Source: RGIG9115 sp045128915
Lineage (GTDB): Bacteria; Bacillota; Clostridia; UBA1381
Length of the DNA: 64,000 nt
NCBI GenBank assembly: GCA_045128915.1
Contig: JBGVIT010000040.1
Location: forward strand, 1-64,000
Direction of reading: 5' to 3'
Below the pieces are notes generated by a model. That model was not told the DNA's origin and did not search any database. It saw only the letters and a program-made list of their open reading frames with translations. The translations under genes were made by a program, and so were the position numbers. Positions 40,565 through 49,953 of the stretch are shown here, piece by piece (within the stretch, counting starts at the first letter, position 1; every line of letters begins with the position of its first letter).

Positions 40565-42261
40565 TGATTTATAACAACATTTCTGCATCATCGGGGGAAG
40601 TGACCTTTAAAGCTTTTAAAGGTCTTAACCGCCGCATCAGAACAGAAGCCGGCGAGTTTTCGGATATGGAGAACTTAGGGCATGAGGAATATCCATGTCT
40701 GGAATCTGTAAGAGGACCTCAGGACATGGGCTTTGTTCTGCCCGATGATGCGGAGGCGGTAAAAATGATTATACCAAAGCGTCTTGACGGTGAAGTAACG
40801 GGGTTTTCCGGTGTAGTCCGTCAGAATAACCGGTATTATATGTACATAAACGGCATTGCTAAAGGCGATATGATGACAAAGTTTACGGACGCTGTTGACT
40901 ATAACGGCTCACTTATATGTTTGCCGGAGTTTTGTGGTTATGCTTACTGCGTTGAGGGAAAAGAGGAATATGATAAAAAAATCAGTCCCACCACCTTAAG
41001 CGATGCTATGAAATTCCGTAATCTGTATGATTCAGTTAATAAAACCGAAACACCCCAGATTTATTTATCAGGCATCGGCGTTGAAACCTTTCAGAAAAGG
41101 TTCAAGGTGGGCGATTTGGTAAGTCTTTCAGGGCTTTCGGGAGATTATGAGAAAAATAACACCATATACCCCCAAAGCAGTACTGATTATTCCAATACCA
41201 CAAGTCCCGTAAGCATCGAAATCAAAGGCATCGGCGGTGGTACAAGCAAAACCACCGTAACTGTTGAGCTTAAAAACTGCTTGGGTAAAACGATTATATG
41301 GCCCACAGGCTATTCCGATTCTACCCAGGAGCCTACATATGGAGTTAATGGAGTTATAAAAAAGCTTGTGCCAATGGGTACGTATGCCTGCGTTGCTCAC
41401 AACAGAGTATGGGTATGCTCACATACGGGCGAAGAGGTCTTTTGCTCTGCTCTTGGAAAGCCTTTGGAGTTTTATGAGTTTGCAGGAGTTTCCACAGACA
41501 GCTGGTCTGCATCTGTCGGCACTCCCGGTAAATTTACGGGCATTGCGGCTTGGCAAAACAGAGTCATTGCCTTTAAAAACGACATTATACACGTTATATA
41601 TGGTGATTTGCCGTCAAGCTTCGGGATAGAAAAAACATATGCTGCGGGATGCATTGATTCGGGAAGCATTGCATCAGTAGGCGGTATGCTTATATGGCTT
41701 TATTATGACGGATTCTATGCATATTCAGGAGGTATGCCAAAGCGTATTTCTCATAAGCTCGCAGCAAAATATGTTTCATGCAAGGCTTTCTCTGATGGAA
41801 GAAGGTACTTTGCAAGATGTACAAAACAAGACGGTACGGGAGAGTTCCTTATTTATGATGCGGAGCTTGGAATTTGGAGTAAGCTCTCGGACATTGACAT
41901 TGTAGATGGCGACTACTTCGGCGGCGAGCTTTATGCAGCTGACAAAAAGCGTGTATGGCGGCTTTATGGCGGAGAGTACGGTGATTTCTTTGCCGAAACT
42001 CCGGAGCTTACCTTTGACAGCTTCGATGATAAATCCATTATTTATGCAAATATCCGATGTAAAATTGATAATGGCTTTTTAAATCTTTATACATCAACCA
42101 ATAACGGTGAATGGGTTTCTCACAAGGGCATTTCAACATCAGGAAAGCACCGGTTACCTATTCGCTATGCACCGGGTGATGTTATACGAATCAGACTTGA
42201 GGGCAGAGGCAAAGTATGCATCGAGGAAATGAAGCTTGAAATGTTAATAAAAAAGAGGTGA
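40564..42261 (+). CDS. Phage structural protein, probable beta-propeller tail hub
   Basis: A 565-residue protein with a repeated beta pattern and motifs such as TGIAAWQNRVIAFKNDIIHVIYG, DSGSIASVGGMLIWLYYDGFYAYSGGMPKRISHKLA and SKLSDIDIVDGDYFGGELYAADKKRVWRLYGG. These look like propeller blades, as in the tail-hub or DNA-stabilisation proteins of podoviruses (P22 gp10, T7 gp12). The assignment is structural guesswork from pattern and position. Coupled to the previous gene through TGATG. Confidence 0.6.
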   Translation: MIYNNISASSGEVTFKAFKGLNRRIRTEAGEFSDMENLGHEEYPCLESVRGPQDMGFVLPDDAEAVKMIIPKRLDGEVTGFSGVVRQNNRYYMYINGIAKGDMMTKFTDAVDYNGSLICLPEFCGYAYCVEGKEEYDKKISPTTLSDAMKFRNLYDSVNKTETPQIYLSGIGVETFQKRFKVGDLVSLSGLSGDYEKNNTIYPQSSTDYSNTTSPVSIEIKGIGGGTSKTTVTVELKNCLGKTIIWPTGYSDSTQEPTYGVNGVIKKLVPMGTYACVAHNRVWVCSHTGEEVFCSALGKPLEFYEFAGVSTDSWSASVGTPGKFTGIAAWQNRVIAFKNDIIHVIYGDLPSSFGIEKTYAAGCIDSGSIASVGGMLIWLYYDGFYAYSGGMPKRISHKLAAKYVSCKAFSDGRRYFARCTKQDGTGEFLIYDAELGIWSKLSDIDIVDGDYFGGELYAADKKRVWRLYGGEYGDFFAETPELTFDSFDDKSIIYANIRCKIDNGFLNLYTSTNNGEWVSHKGISTSGKHRLPIRYAPGDVIRIRLEGRGKVCIEEMKLEMLIKKR

Positions 42262-42267
42262 TACAAA

Positions 42268-43278
42268 ATGGGTTTTGAAATAAACGTAGATAAATACAGC
42301 TTTGCGGCAGAGCCTGAAAAGGCAGCCCAAAACTATGCAGCAGAGCTTGCAAAAAAGCTTGTGGAAGAAGAAAAAACAGAGCGCAGCGCAGGAGATTTAA
42401 ACCTCAAGTCGCAAATAGATGCGGAAACGGCACAGAGAAAAACAAAGGATAATGAATTATTGCTTTCAATAACGGAGCTTAATTCCAAAATCACAGCAGA
42501 AGCTGCTAACAGAGTCAGTCAGGACCAGACGCTTTCGGATTCTCTCAGTTCAGAAACCGCACAGAGAAAAAAAGCCGATTCAGATTTGGTATTTGAAATG
42601 ACGGAAATGGCGTCACAGTTGGAGGGGCGAATAAACGGCGAAATTGAAGAAAGAGTTTTGCAGGACAGCAAGCTTTCCAAAAGAATAGACGGATGCCTCA
42701 CTGAGCATCAGGACATTTCAGGGAAGGCTGATAAAGTACAAGTTCAAACAGAGCTATTGAAGCTTGAAGGCTCTATTGCCTCTCACAGTTTGTACATCGG
42801 TGAATTAACGTCAGATGTACGCAGTATGCAATCAACTGTTAACGGCATTTCCGAAGAACTGCCAATGATATATAATTATGTATCCGAAATAATTGACCGG
42901 AAAGCAGATGCAACACTGATTATGACATATGAATCTCCTAATTATACTTTTGACTTTTATAAATGGCATAACTGTGAAATGCGATTGTTAATTAGTGTAG
43001 TTGAAAGTATATCATTTAATTTCGGCAATGGTGAGTATCCGTCAAATTATATATCAGGATTAAGCTTTGACAGCGGTGCAACACCAACGTCAATAGACTA
43101 CACCGGAAGCAGAATATTGAATTGGGTTGGTACTGACTGCGCAACTGTTGACGGACTTTCCATATTTCAGCCATCAGCAAATACTCATTATGATATTGTG
43201 TTCTATTTCAATGGTGTACAGTTTATAGGGCTTGTAAACGGCTTCGTTCCGGCATTGGGAAATGAGGTAACAGCATGA
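42268..43278 (+). CDS. Coiled-coil tail fibre or spike protein
   Basis: A 336-residue protein. Residues about 20-215 contain repeated units of the type ETAQRKTKDNELLLSITELNSKI and ETAQRKKADSDLVFEMTEMASQL, a long trimeric coiled coil. The C-terminal 120 residues are beta-rich (NYTFDFYKWHNCEMRLLISVVESISFNFGNGEYPSNYISG), like a fibre tip or adsorption domain. The stop overlaps the next start by four bases (ATGA). Probable host-recognition apparatus. Confidence 0.7.
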   Translation: MGFEINVDKYSFAAEPEKAAQNYAAELAKKLVEEEKTERSAGDLNLKSQIDAETAQRKTKDNELLLSITELNSKITAEAANRVSQDQTLSDSLSSETAQRKKADSDLVFEMTEMASQLEGRINGEIEERVLQDSKLSKRIDGCLTEHQDISGKADKVQVQTELLKLEGSIASHSLYIGELTSDVRSMQSTVNGISEELPMIYNYVSEIIDRKADATLIMTYESPNYTFDFYKWHNCEMRLLISVVESISFNFGNGEYPSNYISGLSFDSGATPTSIDYTGSRILNWVGTDCATVDGLSIFQPSANTHYDIVFYFNGVQFIGLVNGFVPALGNEVTA

Positions 43279-44858
43279 CGTATCTTCAAAGAAAAAAGCT
43301 TGCTTTTATTAATATGGTTAATAAGGTGAAAGGGTTTATCAGAACCGTATCGGGAGTGCCGCCTTTAGCGCTGACTGATTGTGTAGATGATGAAAGCATT
43401 ATTAATTACATAATAGAAGGAAATTGTGTTCAAAACGGAAGTCCTGAACCTGACAACCCTGTAAAAGTTGAGAGTGTGGGCGATTTGACACAGAATTTAT
43501 TTGACCTTAATTCAGTTGAATTAGTTGGTGATTGCGTAATTCTTGATAATAGCATACATTTTACAGGCACAGGTTCGTTTGATGTATTTCTACCATCAGG
43601 GCAATATACATTATCTTTTAAAAATAATAACAAAGGTACTTGTTATGTTAGAGATGGTAAAGTGGATAGTGGTTTTATAGTTTCTATAAATCCGACTGAA
43701 ACCACTAAAACCTTTAATTATTCAGCAAATGTTGATGGTTATTTGAGAATATCATCATTTTCGAAGGGGTTAGTATTGTCTGACATACAAATTGAAAAAG
43801 GTTCAACTGTATCAGCTTACGAGCCATACGGATATAAAATCCCTATTGTGTGTAGTGGTAAGAATTTGTTTGATAAAGACAATTTTACGCAAAGTATCAC
43901 CAGCGCAACAGGAAAAAAAAGCGGATATGACTATACAATAACAGGTAATAAAGGTGCTTTAAATAGTGCAAGTTCAGGTACGTTTCTTATAAAACTTCCT
44001 AAAAACATTGTTGCAAAAAATAAAACTATTTCTATCTCTGTATATATAACAATGCTTGAGTATGGTGATATAAATAATCAAATAAGAGCATGGACTGAAG
44101 CCAATGATAGTGCAAAAGACCACCAACTATCTCAAAATTTTTCGTTAAACGAAAGAGTTAGATTGTCTTGGGTATTTACAAATGTTGATTATGAACTTAG
44201 CGGTTTTAGGTTCTATATAAACGGAAATAAAATCCTGTTTGAAATGGATACATTGCAAATTGAAACCAACGCAACGGCAACAGATTACGAGCCATATGTT
44301 GAGCCTGTAACTACAACCATATACCTTGATGAACCTCTCCGAAAAATCGGTGCTTATGCAGACTATATAGATTTTGAAAATTGTAAGGTTGTACGTAATA
44401 TAGTTGAAACGATTTTGAAAGGCACAGAGGATTGTTATATGTCAAGTACAGGAGGTACAAACGAAAGAATAATATATGATTTATTGGTATTTAAAGCAAT
44501 GGGAAGTTCACCGAGTCTATGTAGTCATGCAAATACCACAACTGATGCTAATGTAGGGTGGAGTGGTACAAAATTTGTAATGCAAGTAGCTTCTACAGAT
44601 GTTCGTTTTTACAGACCATTTTATTGTGGGGTAGCTGAATTTATTGAAAAAACACCTTTTGGATGGAAACAATACCTTGCACAATTGTATTCTGAAGGAA
44701 ATCCTTTCAAGGTTTATTGTGTACGGAGCGAAATGTCAGAGGAAATAATTAACATTCCAAAACAACCTACAATCAAAGGCACAACAATCTATTCAATAGG
44801 TACAGAAATTCAACCATCAAATATGAGTGCAACATATTATTCTACAAGCAAGGAGTGA
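43275..44858 (+). CDS. Tail fibre / receptor-binding protein
   Basis: A 527-residue beta-rich protein with two carbohydrate-binding-like jelly-roll regions. The repeated marks QNLFDLNSVEL and KNLFDKDNFTQSI, each preceding a galactose-binding-like domain, and IEKGSTVSAYEPYGYKIPI and IETNATATDYEPYVEPVTTTIYLDEPLRKIG, are common in tail fibre or upper-baseplate proteins of Clostridia phages. The N-terminus (MTYLQRKKLAFINMVNKVKGFIRTVSGVPPL) is probably the attachment region. Confidence 0.75.
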   Translation: MTYLQRKKLAFINMVNKVKGFIRTVSGVPPLALTDCVDDESIINYIIEGNCVQNGSPEPDNPVKVESVGDLTQNLFDLNSVELVGDCVILDNSIHFTGTGSFDVFLPSGQYTLSFKNNNKGTCYVRDGKVDSGFIVSINPTETTKTFNYSANVDGYLRISSFSKGLVLSDIQIEKGSTVSAYEPYGYKIPIVCSGKNLFDKDNFTQSITSATGKKSGYDYTITGNKGALNSASSGTFLIKLPKNIVAKNKTISISVYITMLEYGDINNQIRAWTEANDSAKDHQLSQNFSLNERVRLSWVFTNVDYELSGFRFYINGNKILFEMDTLQIETNATATDYEPYVEPVTTTIYLDEPLRKIGAYADYIDFENCKVVRNIVETILKGTEDCYMSSTGGTNERIIYDLLVFKAMGSSPSLCSHANTTTDANVGWSGTKFVMQVASTDVRFYRPFYCGVAEFIEKTPFGWKQYLAQLYSEGNPFKVYCVRSEMSEEIINIPKQPTIKGTTIYSIGTEIQPSNMSATYYSTSKE

Positions 44859-44863
44859 TTTTT

Positions 44864-45130
44864 TTGGAACTTTTTAAGTTTATAAGTGAAACGGAAATAC
44901 AAAAGTATAAAGGTGGGTTTGTGGTGCTGGATAACCGCATCTATACAAACCCTACTGAAGAAACTGTGAGAAAAGCAGGATACAAGGAGCTTTTGGAGGT
45001 TGATGTTCCCGAGTTTAATCCTGAAAAGGAATATATCCTGCTTTCCTACAAGGACGGCGGGGTAATAACACCCGTTTATACAGTTATGGAGGCGGAGCAT
45101 GAAAATACAACAGAACCTGACCAAATGTAA
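44864..45130 (+). CDS. Small phage protein (XkdX-like position), unknown
   Basis: An 88-residue protein lying between the fibre and amidase genes. It has an N-terminal LFKFISETEIQKYKGGFVVLDNRIYTNPTEETVRKAGYKELLE, acidic and mixed in structure. TTG at 44864 lies eight bases after AGGAG; the frame starts earlier at GTG 44855, inside the site. It overlaps the amidase start by 32 bases. Confidence 0.65.
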   Translation: MELFKFISETEIQKYKGGFVVLDNRIYTNPTEETVRKAGYKELLEVDVPEFNPEKEYILLSYKDGGVITPVYTVMEAEHENTTEPDQM

Positions 45131-45734
45131 CTTCACCGCCAAATCAGGCAGAAGCATTGAGTATATTGTGATTCATTATACGGGAAATTCCGGAGATACT
45201 GCCCATAATAACACAAAATATTTCAAAAGCCGGAACCTCGGCTCTTCGGCGCATTACTTCGTTGACTCAAAAAGCATATGGCAATGTGTAAAGGACAAGG
45301 ATGTGGCATGGCATTGCGGCGCCAAGACCTATACCCACCCACTATGCCGCAATGCAAACAGCATCGGAGTTGAGCTGTGTGACGGCAAAGAAACCTTTGA
45401 CGAGGCAACACTTAATAACGCCGCAGAGCTTATACACGAGCTTATGGCAAGGTATAACGTGCCGCTTGAAAACGTGATTCGCCATTATGATGTTACGGGC
45501 AAGCTTTGTCCTGCACCGTTTATTGAACAAACAGCATGGGACAGCTTTAAAGGGCGGCTGAAAGGAGAGGATATTAATATGAACGAGCTTGAAAGCTTTA
45601 AAAAGGAGTATGCCGCATACGTAGAGCATACAAATACAATCATCAATACTATGGGCAAGGAAATCCAGAGCCTTAAGGATATTATTAATGTCATGGGTAA
45701 AGAGATTGTGGAGCTTAGATTAAAAAAGGGGTGA
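45099..45734 (+). CDS. N-acetylmuramoyl-L-alanine amidase (endolysin)
   Basis: A 211-residue zinc amidase of the Amidase_2/T7-lysozyme family. Zinc ligands H26 (VIHYTG), H129 (IRHYDVTG) and C137 (KLCPAPF) match the T7 pattern. IGVELCDGKETFDEATLNNAAELIHELM follows the usual course. The last 60 residues are a helical coiled coil instead of a wall-binding domain. It cuts the MurNAc-L-Ala bond to release particles, together with the holin that follows. Confidence 0.93.
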   Translation: MKIQQNLTKCNFTAKSGRSIEYIVIHYTGNSGDTAHNNTKYFKSRNLGSSAHYFVDSKSIWQCVKDKDVAWHCGAKTYTHPLCRNANSIGVELCDGKETFDEATLNNAAELIHELMARYNVPLENVIRHYDVTGKLCPAPFIEQTAWDSFKGRLKGEDINMNELESFKKEYAAYVEHTNTIINTMGKEIQSLKDIINVMGKEIVELRLKKG

Positions 45735-45738
45735 TAAA

Positions 45739-46173
45739 ATGAATTTTAACGAACTGAAATTATCTGTCTGCACCGTATTCGGTGTTCTGGGAAGCTTTAT
45801 TTCAAAGGCGTTCGGCGGCTGGAGCGAGGATATGATAACGCTGCTCATATTCATGGGCGTGGATTTCATAACGGGGCTTATTGTCGCAGGAGTATTCAAG
45901 TCATCGGGCAAGTCAGAAACAGGAGCTCTGAACAGTAAGGCAAGCTTTATAGGACTGTGCAAAAAGTGTGTTATGCTGCTGTTTGTGCTGATTGCTTACA
46001 GACTCGATATTTTGCTTGGTGCTGACTACATAAAAACTGCTACTATTATAGGCTTCATTCTGAACGAAATTATTTCCATTGTGGAAAATGCAGGGCTTAT
46101 GGGAATTCCGCTTCCGGAGATTGTCAGCAAGGCAATAGAAATCCTTAAAAACCATGAGAAATCAGGTGATTGA
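45739..46173 (+). CDS. Phage holin (phi29/toxin-secretion type)
   Basis: A 144-residue small membrane protein. ITLLIFMGVDFITGLIVAGVFKSSGKSETGALNSKASFIGLCKKCVMLLFVLIAYRLDILLG is the signature of the Phage_holin_4_1 family. Three or four hydrophobic segments are predicted. The C-terminus is amphipathic (IPLPEIVSKAIEILKNHEKSGD). It is four bases after the amidase in a standard lysis pair. Confidence 0.93.
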   Translation: MNFNELKLSVCTVFGVLGSFISKAFGGWSEDMITLLIFMGVDFITGLIVAGVFKSSGKSETGALNSKASFIGLCKKCVMLLFVLIAYRLDILLGADYIKTATIIGFILNEIISIVENAGLMGIPLPEIVSKAIEILKNHEKSGD

Positions 46174-46174
46174 G

Positions 46175-46918
46175 ATGTATATTACAGACGTAATACAAAA
46201 AGCAAAACAGCTCCACCCCACCGAATATACAGACAAGGAGTATCTTGATTGGTGTGATGAGCTGTCAGCCGATATCCGAAACAACTACAATATTCAGTAT
46301 GCAACCATTAAATGCAACGCTCCGGAGGTTTTACTTCCGGAGGGCGTTGACATAAACCGCATATCTAAAATCATCATGGATGGCCATGAGCTTAAGAAAA
46401 CTGATTTGCGGGATTTTGGTATTGACTATGCCTATTTTGTTGAAGGCAGGGGCATAAGAAAAACAGACGGAAGTGCTTCGGACTACGAAATCATTTACGC
46501 TCTGCCACATCTGCCTACCCGCTATATAAACAAAGAGGCGGATGTTGAATTTGGAGACCAAAGCTTTTCATGCACAGAAGCCACATTCGCTGTTGGTGAC
46601 TCTGTCAAGGTTGATGATACCTACAATGTATTGATTACTGATGTGGGAGAAAATGTATTTCATTATTCAGGCGATATAATACCTGAGGGCAAAAGAAAAG
46701 CAAAGCTTTTTTTGGAAATCACCGATAAAACTTTGCTTCCGCCGCCCTATGATACGGCGTATATGGATTTTGTAAACGCCAAGGCTTCTCTATATCAGGG
46801 TGATACAGCTGCATACAAGACCTTTATGGGACAGTTCAACTCAAAAATGCTTGATTATCGAAGCTATCTTACACGGAATATGCCGCGCAGTGAAGCAAGA
46901 TTTATTAATTGGTTATAG
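46175..46918 (+). CDS. Phage head-tail connector-like protein
   Basis: A 247-residue protein of no named family. The N-terminus (TDVIQKAKQLHPTEYTDKEYLDWCDELSADI) is helical and the central part is mixed beta, with LPHLPTRYINKEADVEFGDQSFSC. Size and position before the portal gene suggest a connector or neck protein, as in P22-like phages (gp4 type). The ATG at 46175 follows AGGTGATTGAG. The C-terminus SEARFINWL is typical of connector families that end in a short helix. Confidence 0.55.
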   Translation: MYITDVIQKAKQLHPTEYTDKEYLDWCDELSADIRNNYNIQYATIKCNAPEVLLPEGVDINRISKIIMDGHELKKTDLRDFGIDYAYFVEGRGIRKTDGSASDYEIIYALPHLPTRYINKEADVEFGDQSFSCTEATFAVGDSVKVDDTYNVLITDVGENVFHYSGDIIPEGKRKAKLFLEITDKTLLPPPYDTAYMDFVNAKASLYQGDTAAYKTFMGQFNSKMLDYRSYLTRNMPRSEARFINWL

Positions 46919-46934
46919 AAAGGAGATGACAGAC

Positions 46935-47075
46935 TTGGAATTTATAATGGAAGCTCCACCTGAACTTACGGGCGATACAGAGGAGGACCTGAGGGCACTC
47001 CGAGAGCATATTGCGGAGCTTCAGGACGAGCTTGAATATACTTTTAAAAGGAGGCTTTTGAATGAAACAGAGTAA
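46935..47075 (+). CDS. Very small phage protein, coiled coil
   Basis: A 46-residue protein whose second half is a charged helix (EEDLRALREHIAELQDELEYTFKRRLLNE). AGGAG (46921-46925) is nine bases before TTG at 46935; an ATG at 46926 would touch it. It overlaps the portal start by 14 bases. Such short proteins before portal genes are common in related islands. Confidence 0.55.
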   Translation: MEFIMEAPPELTGDTEEDLRALREHIAELQDELEYTFKRRLLNETE

Positions 47076-48672
47076 AATATCACGTGAGTTTCTGGCAAAG
47101 GCGGTCAGCGCCTTTGATAAATACAAAAACGATAAACAGGAGCTTAACCGCAGAGTCAGAGAAAATGACTATTGGTATAAAGCACGCTATGGTAGGCTTA
47201 TAAACCCTGCATCAAACGAAACTGAGCCTGCTACTGCATTCTTGTTCTCAGCCATTGAGAACAAGTTTGCAGATGCCATAGACAATTATCCTATGCCTAA
47301 TGTCTTAGAGCGTGAGCCGGAAGATAAGGAAATATCGGAGCTATTGTCTAAGGTAGTTCCCGTTCAGCTTGATATGGCAGACTTTAAAAGAGCATACAAG
47401 GCTAATTGGCGAAGAAAGCTTAAGCATGGTACGGGCATTTACGGAGTTTTTTACAGCAGAGGCGAAATTAAAATTTGTCCTCTTTCCATCTTGAACATTT
47501 ACTGTGATATGCACGTAAACAATGTTCAGGAAAGCTCGTTTTTGTTCATTGTTAACGCCATAGACAACAGTGAGCTTAAGGCGCTTTATCCCATGCATAC
47601 GGAAAAGTTCAGCGGTAGTGCAACAGTTGAAGCCTTTGACGGCTCACATGAGATAGAGGATAAAACCGAAATAATTGACTGCTACTACAAAAAACACGGA
47701 CGTGTGCATTGCATGAAGCTTTGCAGAAATGAAATCATCTGTGCCACAGAAGACGGAGACTATCCCGAAGGCATTTACGGGCATGGGATGTATCCTGTGG
47801 TGTTTGACGTAATGTATCCCGAAGAAGACTGTCCCTTTGGATTTGGTGTCATAGACGTTGCAAAGAATCCTCAAGTCTATATTGACCGACTTGATGGAGC
47901 TATAATAAAAAATGCTGTATTGGCAAGCAAAATAAGATTCATGATAAAAGATTCAGGTGCAGTAAACGAGCAGGAGGTACTAAACTGCGACTCGGATATA
48001 ATACACGTTGCAGGAAGTGTTGACAACGATTCTATCCGTGAGCTTCATGTTTCGGGTATGCCCGGCTATGTTATGGACCACCGCACCAAAAAAATAGAAG
48101 AGCTTAAAGAGGTTGTGGGAAACCGCGACTTTCAGCAGGGTGGTACAAATAACGGCGTAACTGCTGCAAGTGCTATTTCTGCGCTTCAGGAAGCGGGAAA
48201 CAAGCTAACGAGAACGGCAATAGATGACTCATATGACTGCTACCGTCAGGTTGTAATCATGACTATTGAGCTGATGCGGGAATTCTTTACAGAAAAACGA
48301 CTGTTCAGGATTGCAGGAAATGGCGACAGTCCGGAGTTTGCGGAGTTTTCGTCTAAAATGCTGTTCAGAACCAATAAGGACAAAAAAGAGCCTATCATAT
48401 TTGATGTGGATATTGTCCCTCAAAAACAAAATCCGTTCCAGAGAGAATCGAATAATTCCACTATAATTCAGCTATGGCAGGCAGGATTTTTCAATCCACA
48501 GACAAGCTCTATGGCGCTTATCGCTCTTGAAGCTATGAGCTTTGACGGCAAGGAAGAGATAATGAGACAGCTGAGAAGTATCAAACCGACGGAAAAGGCA
48601 GATGTCGGAATTGATAATTACAGCAATCAGCTTGTTCCCATAGAAGAAACACTTTCAAAAATTAAAATTTAA
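47062..48672 (+). CDS. Phage portal protein (P22-like)
   Basis: A 536-residue portal protein of the P22/podovirus type. Features are the N-terminal helical stem, NPASNETEPATAFLFSAIENKFADAIDNYP, KANWRRKLKHGTGIYGVFYSRGEIKICPLSILNIY, the wing region FGFGVIDVAKNPQVYIDRLDGAI and the crown-like helix NGVTAASAISALQEAGNKLTRTAIDDSYDCY. It forms the dodecameric DNA gate of the head. Its place near the end of the operon, far from the terminase gene, is unusual. Confidence 0.88.
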   Translation: MKQSKISREFLAKAVSAFDKYKNDKQELNRRVRENDYWYKARYGRLINPASNETEPATAFLFSAIENKFADAIDNYPMPNVLEREPEDKEISELLSKVVPVQLDMADFKRAYKANWRRKLKHGTGIYGVFYSRGEIKICPLSILNIYCDMHVNNVQESSFLFIVNAIDNSELKALYPMHTEKFSGSATVEAFDGSHEIEDKTEIIDCYYKKHGRVHCMKLCRNEIICATEDGDYPEGIYGHGMYPVVFDVMYPEEDCPFGFGVIDVAKNPQVYIDRLDGAIIKNAVLASKIRFMIKDSGAVNEQEVLNCDSDIIHVAGSVDNDSIRELHVSGMPGYVMDHRTKKIEELKEVVGNRDFQQGGTNNGVTAASAISALQEAGNKLTRTAIDDSYDCYRQVVIMTIELMREFFTEKRLFRIAGNGDSPEFAEFSSKMLFRTNKDKKEPIIFDVDIVPQKQNPFQRESNNSTIIQLWQAGFFNPQTSSMALIALEAMSFDGKEEIMRQLRSIKPTEKADVGIDNYSNQLVPIEETLSKIKI

Positions 48673-48684
48673 GGAGGACTTATA

Positions 48685-49884
48685 ATGGCATATATTAAAG
48701 ACGAAACAACAGGCAAGCTTAAATATGTGGCAGATGACAAGCTGATGCCATCAGCGCAGCCCGAAAAAACATCAACACCTGCAAACATTTCACAACCTGC
48801 CAAAGCCCCAAAAAACAACTTTACTTCTGATAATTTAGAGGTAAGAAGCTCTCTTGGTGCTTTGGGATTTGATGACAGCAAAATTGATTGGGACGGAAAA
48901 AACGTAACCTATAACGGACAAGCAATACTGACTCCCGAAAAGAACGATAACGGCGTCACTAAAACAACCACAAACAACCTGATTAAGAGCGTTAATAACT
49001 CCTATAAAACACGAGGGATTGATGATTCGGTTGTAGATGTTACATCCTATGCCGCAGGTGCAACAAGGCTTCAAAATGCTGTTACATATAATAATGGCGT
49101 TGTGTCTCTTGCAGGTATTCCCATTGACAATACAGTTATTATTGACGGTGTTGCCTATGCTCCAAAAAGTGCTATTGATAAGGCTGTAAAATCATACAGT
49201 CAGAACATGGGTACTTACTCCAAAAAAGCAAAAGAATACCTTGACTCTACTGAAAGCATTGCCAACCATTATGCAGAAGAAATTAATAATTACAAGCCTT
49301 TTTCTTATAATCCGGAAGAGGATCCGGCGTATATTGCATATCGTGATGCATACACCAGAAATGCACAAAAAGCACTCGATGATACTTATGGCAGAAACGT
49401 AGCAAGAACCGGTGGTTATGCAAATACGGCAGCAATATCTGCAGGAAATCAGGCATACTATAATCACATATCAGAGCTTGCTGACCGCATTCCACAGCTT
49501 ATGGATAATGCATACGACAGATATATCAATGACTATTCCATGCTCTTTAAAAAGCTTAATATGTACGGAACTCCATATGACAGATACAATATGGAAACAG
49601 ATGCATTAAAGCTTGATACGGATGCAGCACAAAAGGCATTTGCCGCAGATTATGAAAGGGACATTGATACAAGAAAATTTAATTACGATGCAATGCTTAA
49701 TGATAGGGATTATGAGATGGAACAATGGAAGTTTGATAACATTACAAAACAGCAAGCTGCACTTCTTGGATTGGACGTATCAAACGCACAAAAGTATTCA
49801 GCTCCTATGGCAGAGCTTGAGTATAATATGACTTGGACAGATTACTTAACTAAACTTGCAGCACTCAATAAAGCAAGAAGATAA
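48685..49884 (+). CDS. Phage internal/ejection-like protein
   Basis: A 399-residue protein. The N-terminal third is a Pro/Ala/Lys-rich linker and a beta part with a repeated motif (DDSKIDWDGKNVTYNGQAIL; a similar unit recurs as NNGVVSLAGIPIDNTVIIDGVAYAPKSAID). The C-terminal 200 residues are long helices rich in Tyr, Asn and Ala (DPAYIAYRDAYTRNAQKALDDTYGRNVARTGGYANTAAISAGNQAYYNHIS). These helices resemble podovirus ejection or scaffold proteins found near the portal gene. Function is inferred from position. Confidence 0.55.
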   Translation: MAYIKDETTGKLKYVADDKLMPSAQPEKTSTPANISQPAKAPKNNFTSDNLEVRSSLGALGFDDSKIDWDGKNVTYNGQAILTPEKNDNGVTKTTTNNLIKSVNNSYKTRGIDDSVVDVTSYAAGATRLQNAVTYNNGVVSLAGIPIDNTVIIDGVAYAPKSAIDKAVKSYSQNMGTYSKKAKEYLDSTESIANHYAEEINNYKPFSYNPEEDPAYIAYRDAYTRNAQKALDDTYGRNVARTGGYANTAAISAGNQAYYNHISELADRIPQLMDNAYDRYINDYSMLFKKLNMYGTPYDRYNMETDALKLDTDAAQKAFAADYERDIDTRKFNYDAMLNDRDYEMEQWKFDNITKQQAALLGLDVSNAQKYSAPMAELEYNMTWTDYLTKLAALNKARR

Positions 49885-49918
49885 TACTAATTATTTTTCA
49901 TTTTACTTCTTTTTTGCA

Positions 49919-49953
49919 AACACACCCTCCCTATAAAATAAGGAGGGTGTGTT
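49919..49953 (+). terminator. Hairpin ending the phage operon
   Basis: AACACACCCTCC / GGAGGGTGTGTT with an 11-base loop. The T-run is weak. The second arm contains GGAGGG, a ribosome site for the following small frame. Confidence 0.65.

Larger units (their letters stand above)
37485..49953 (+). mobile_element. Podovirus-like structural gene island (prophage remnant or domesticated particle)
   Basis: Thirteen genes on one strand with short gaps or overlaps: capsid, large terminase, small protein, propeller-like tail protein, two fibre proteins, small protein, amidase, holin, connector-like protein, small coiled coil, portal and ejection-like protein. One promoter and one hairpin end enclose them. 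Integrase, repressor, replication, small terminase, protease and scaffold genes were not recognised, and no flanking direct repeats were seen. All frames are intact, against simple decay. Confidence 0.8.

Noticed and set aside
37485..49953. Complete temperate prophage
   Set aside because: No integrase, repressor, replication or att repeats were recognised. Called a structural island instead.
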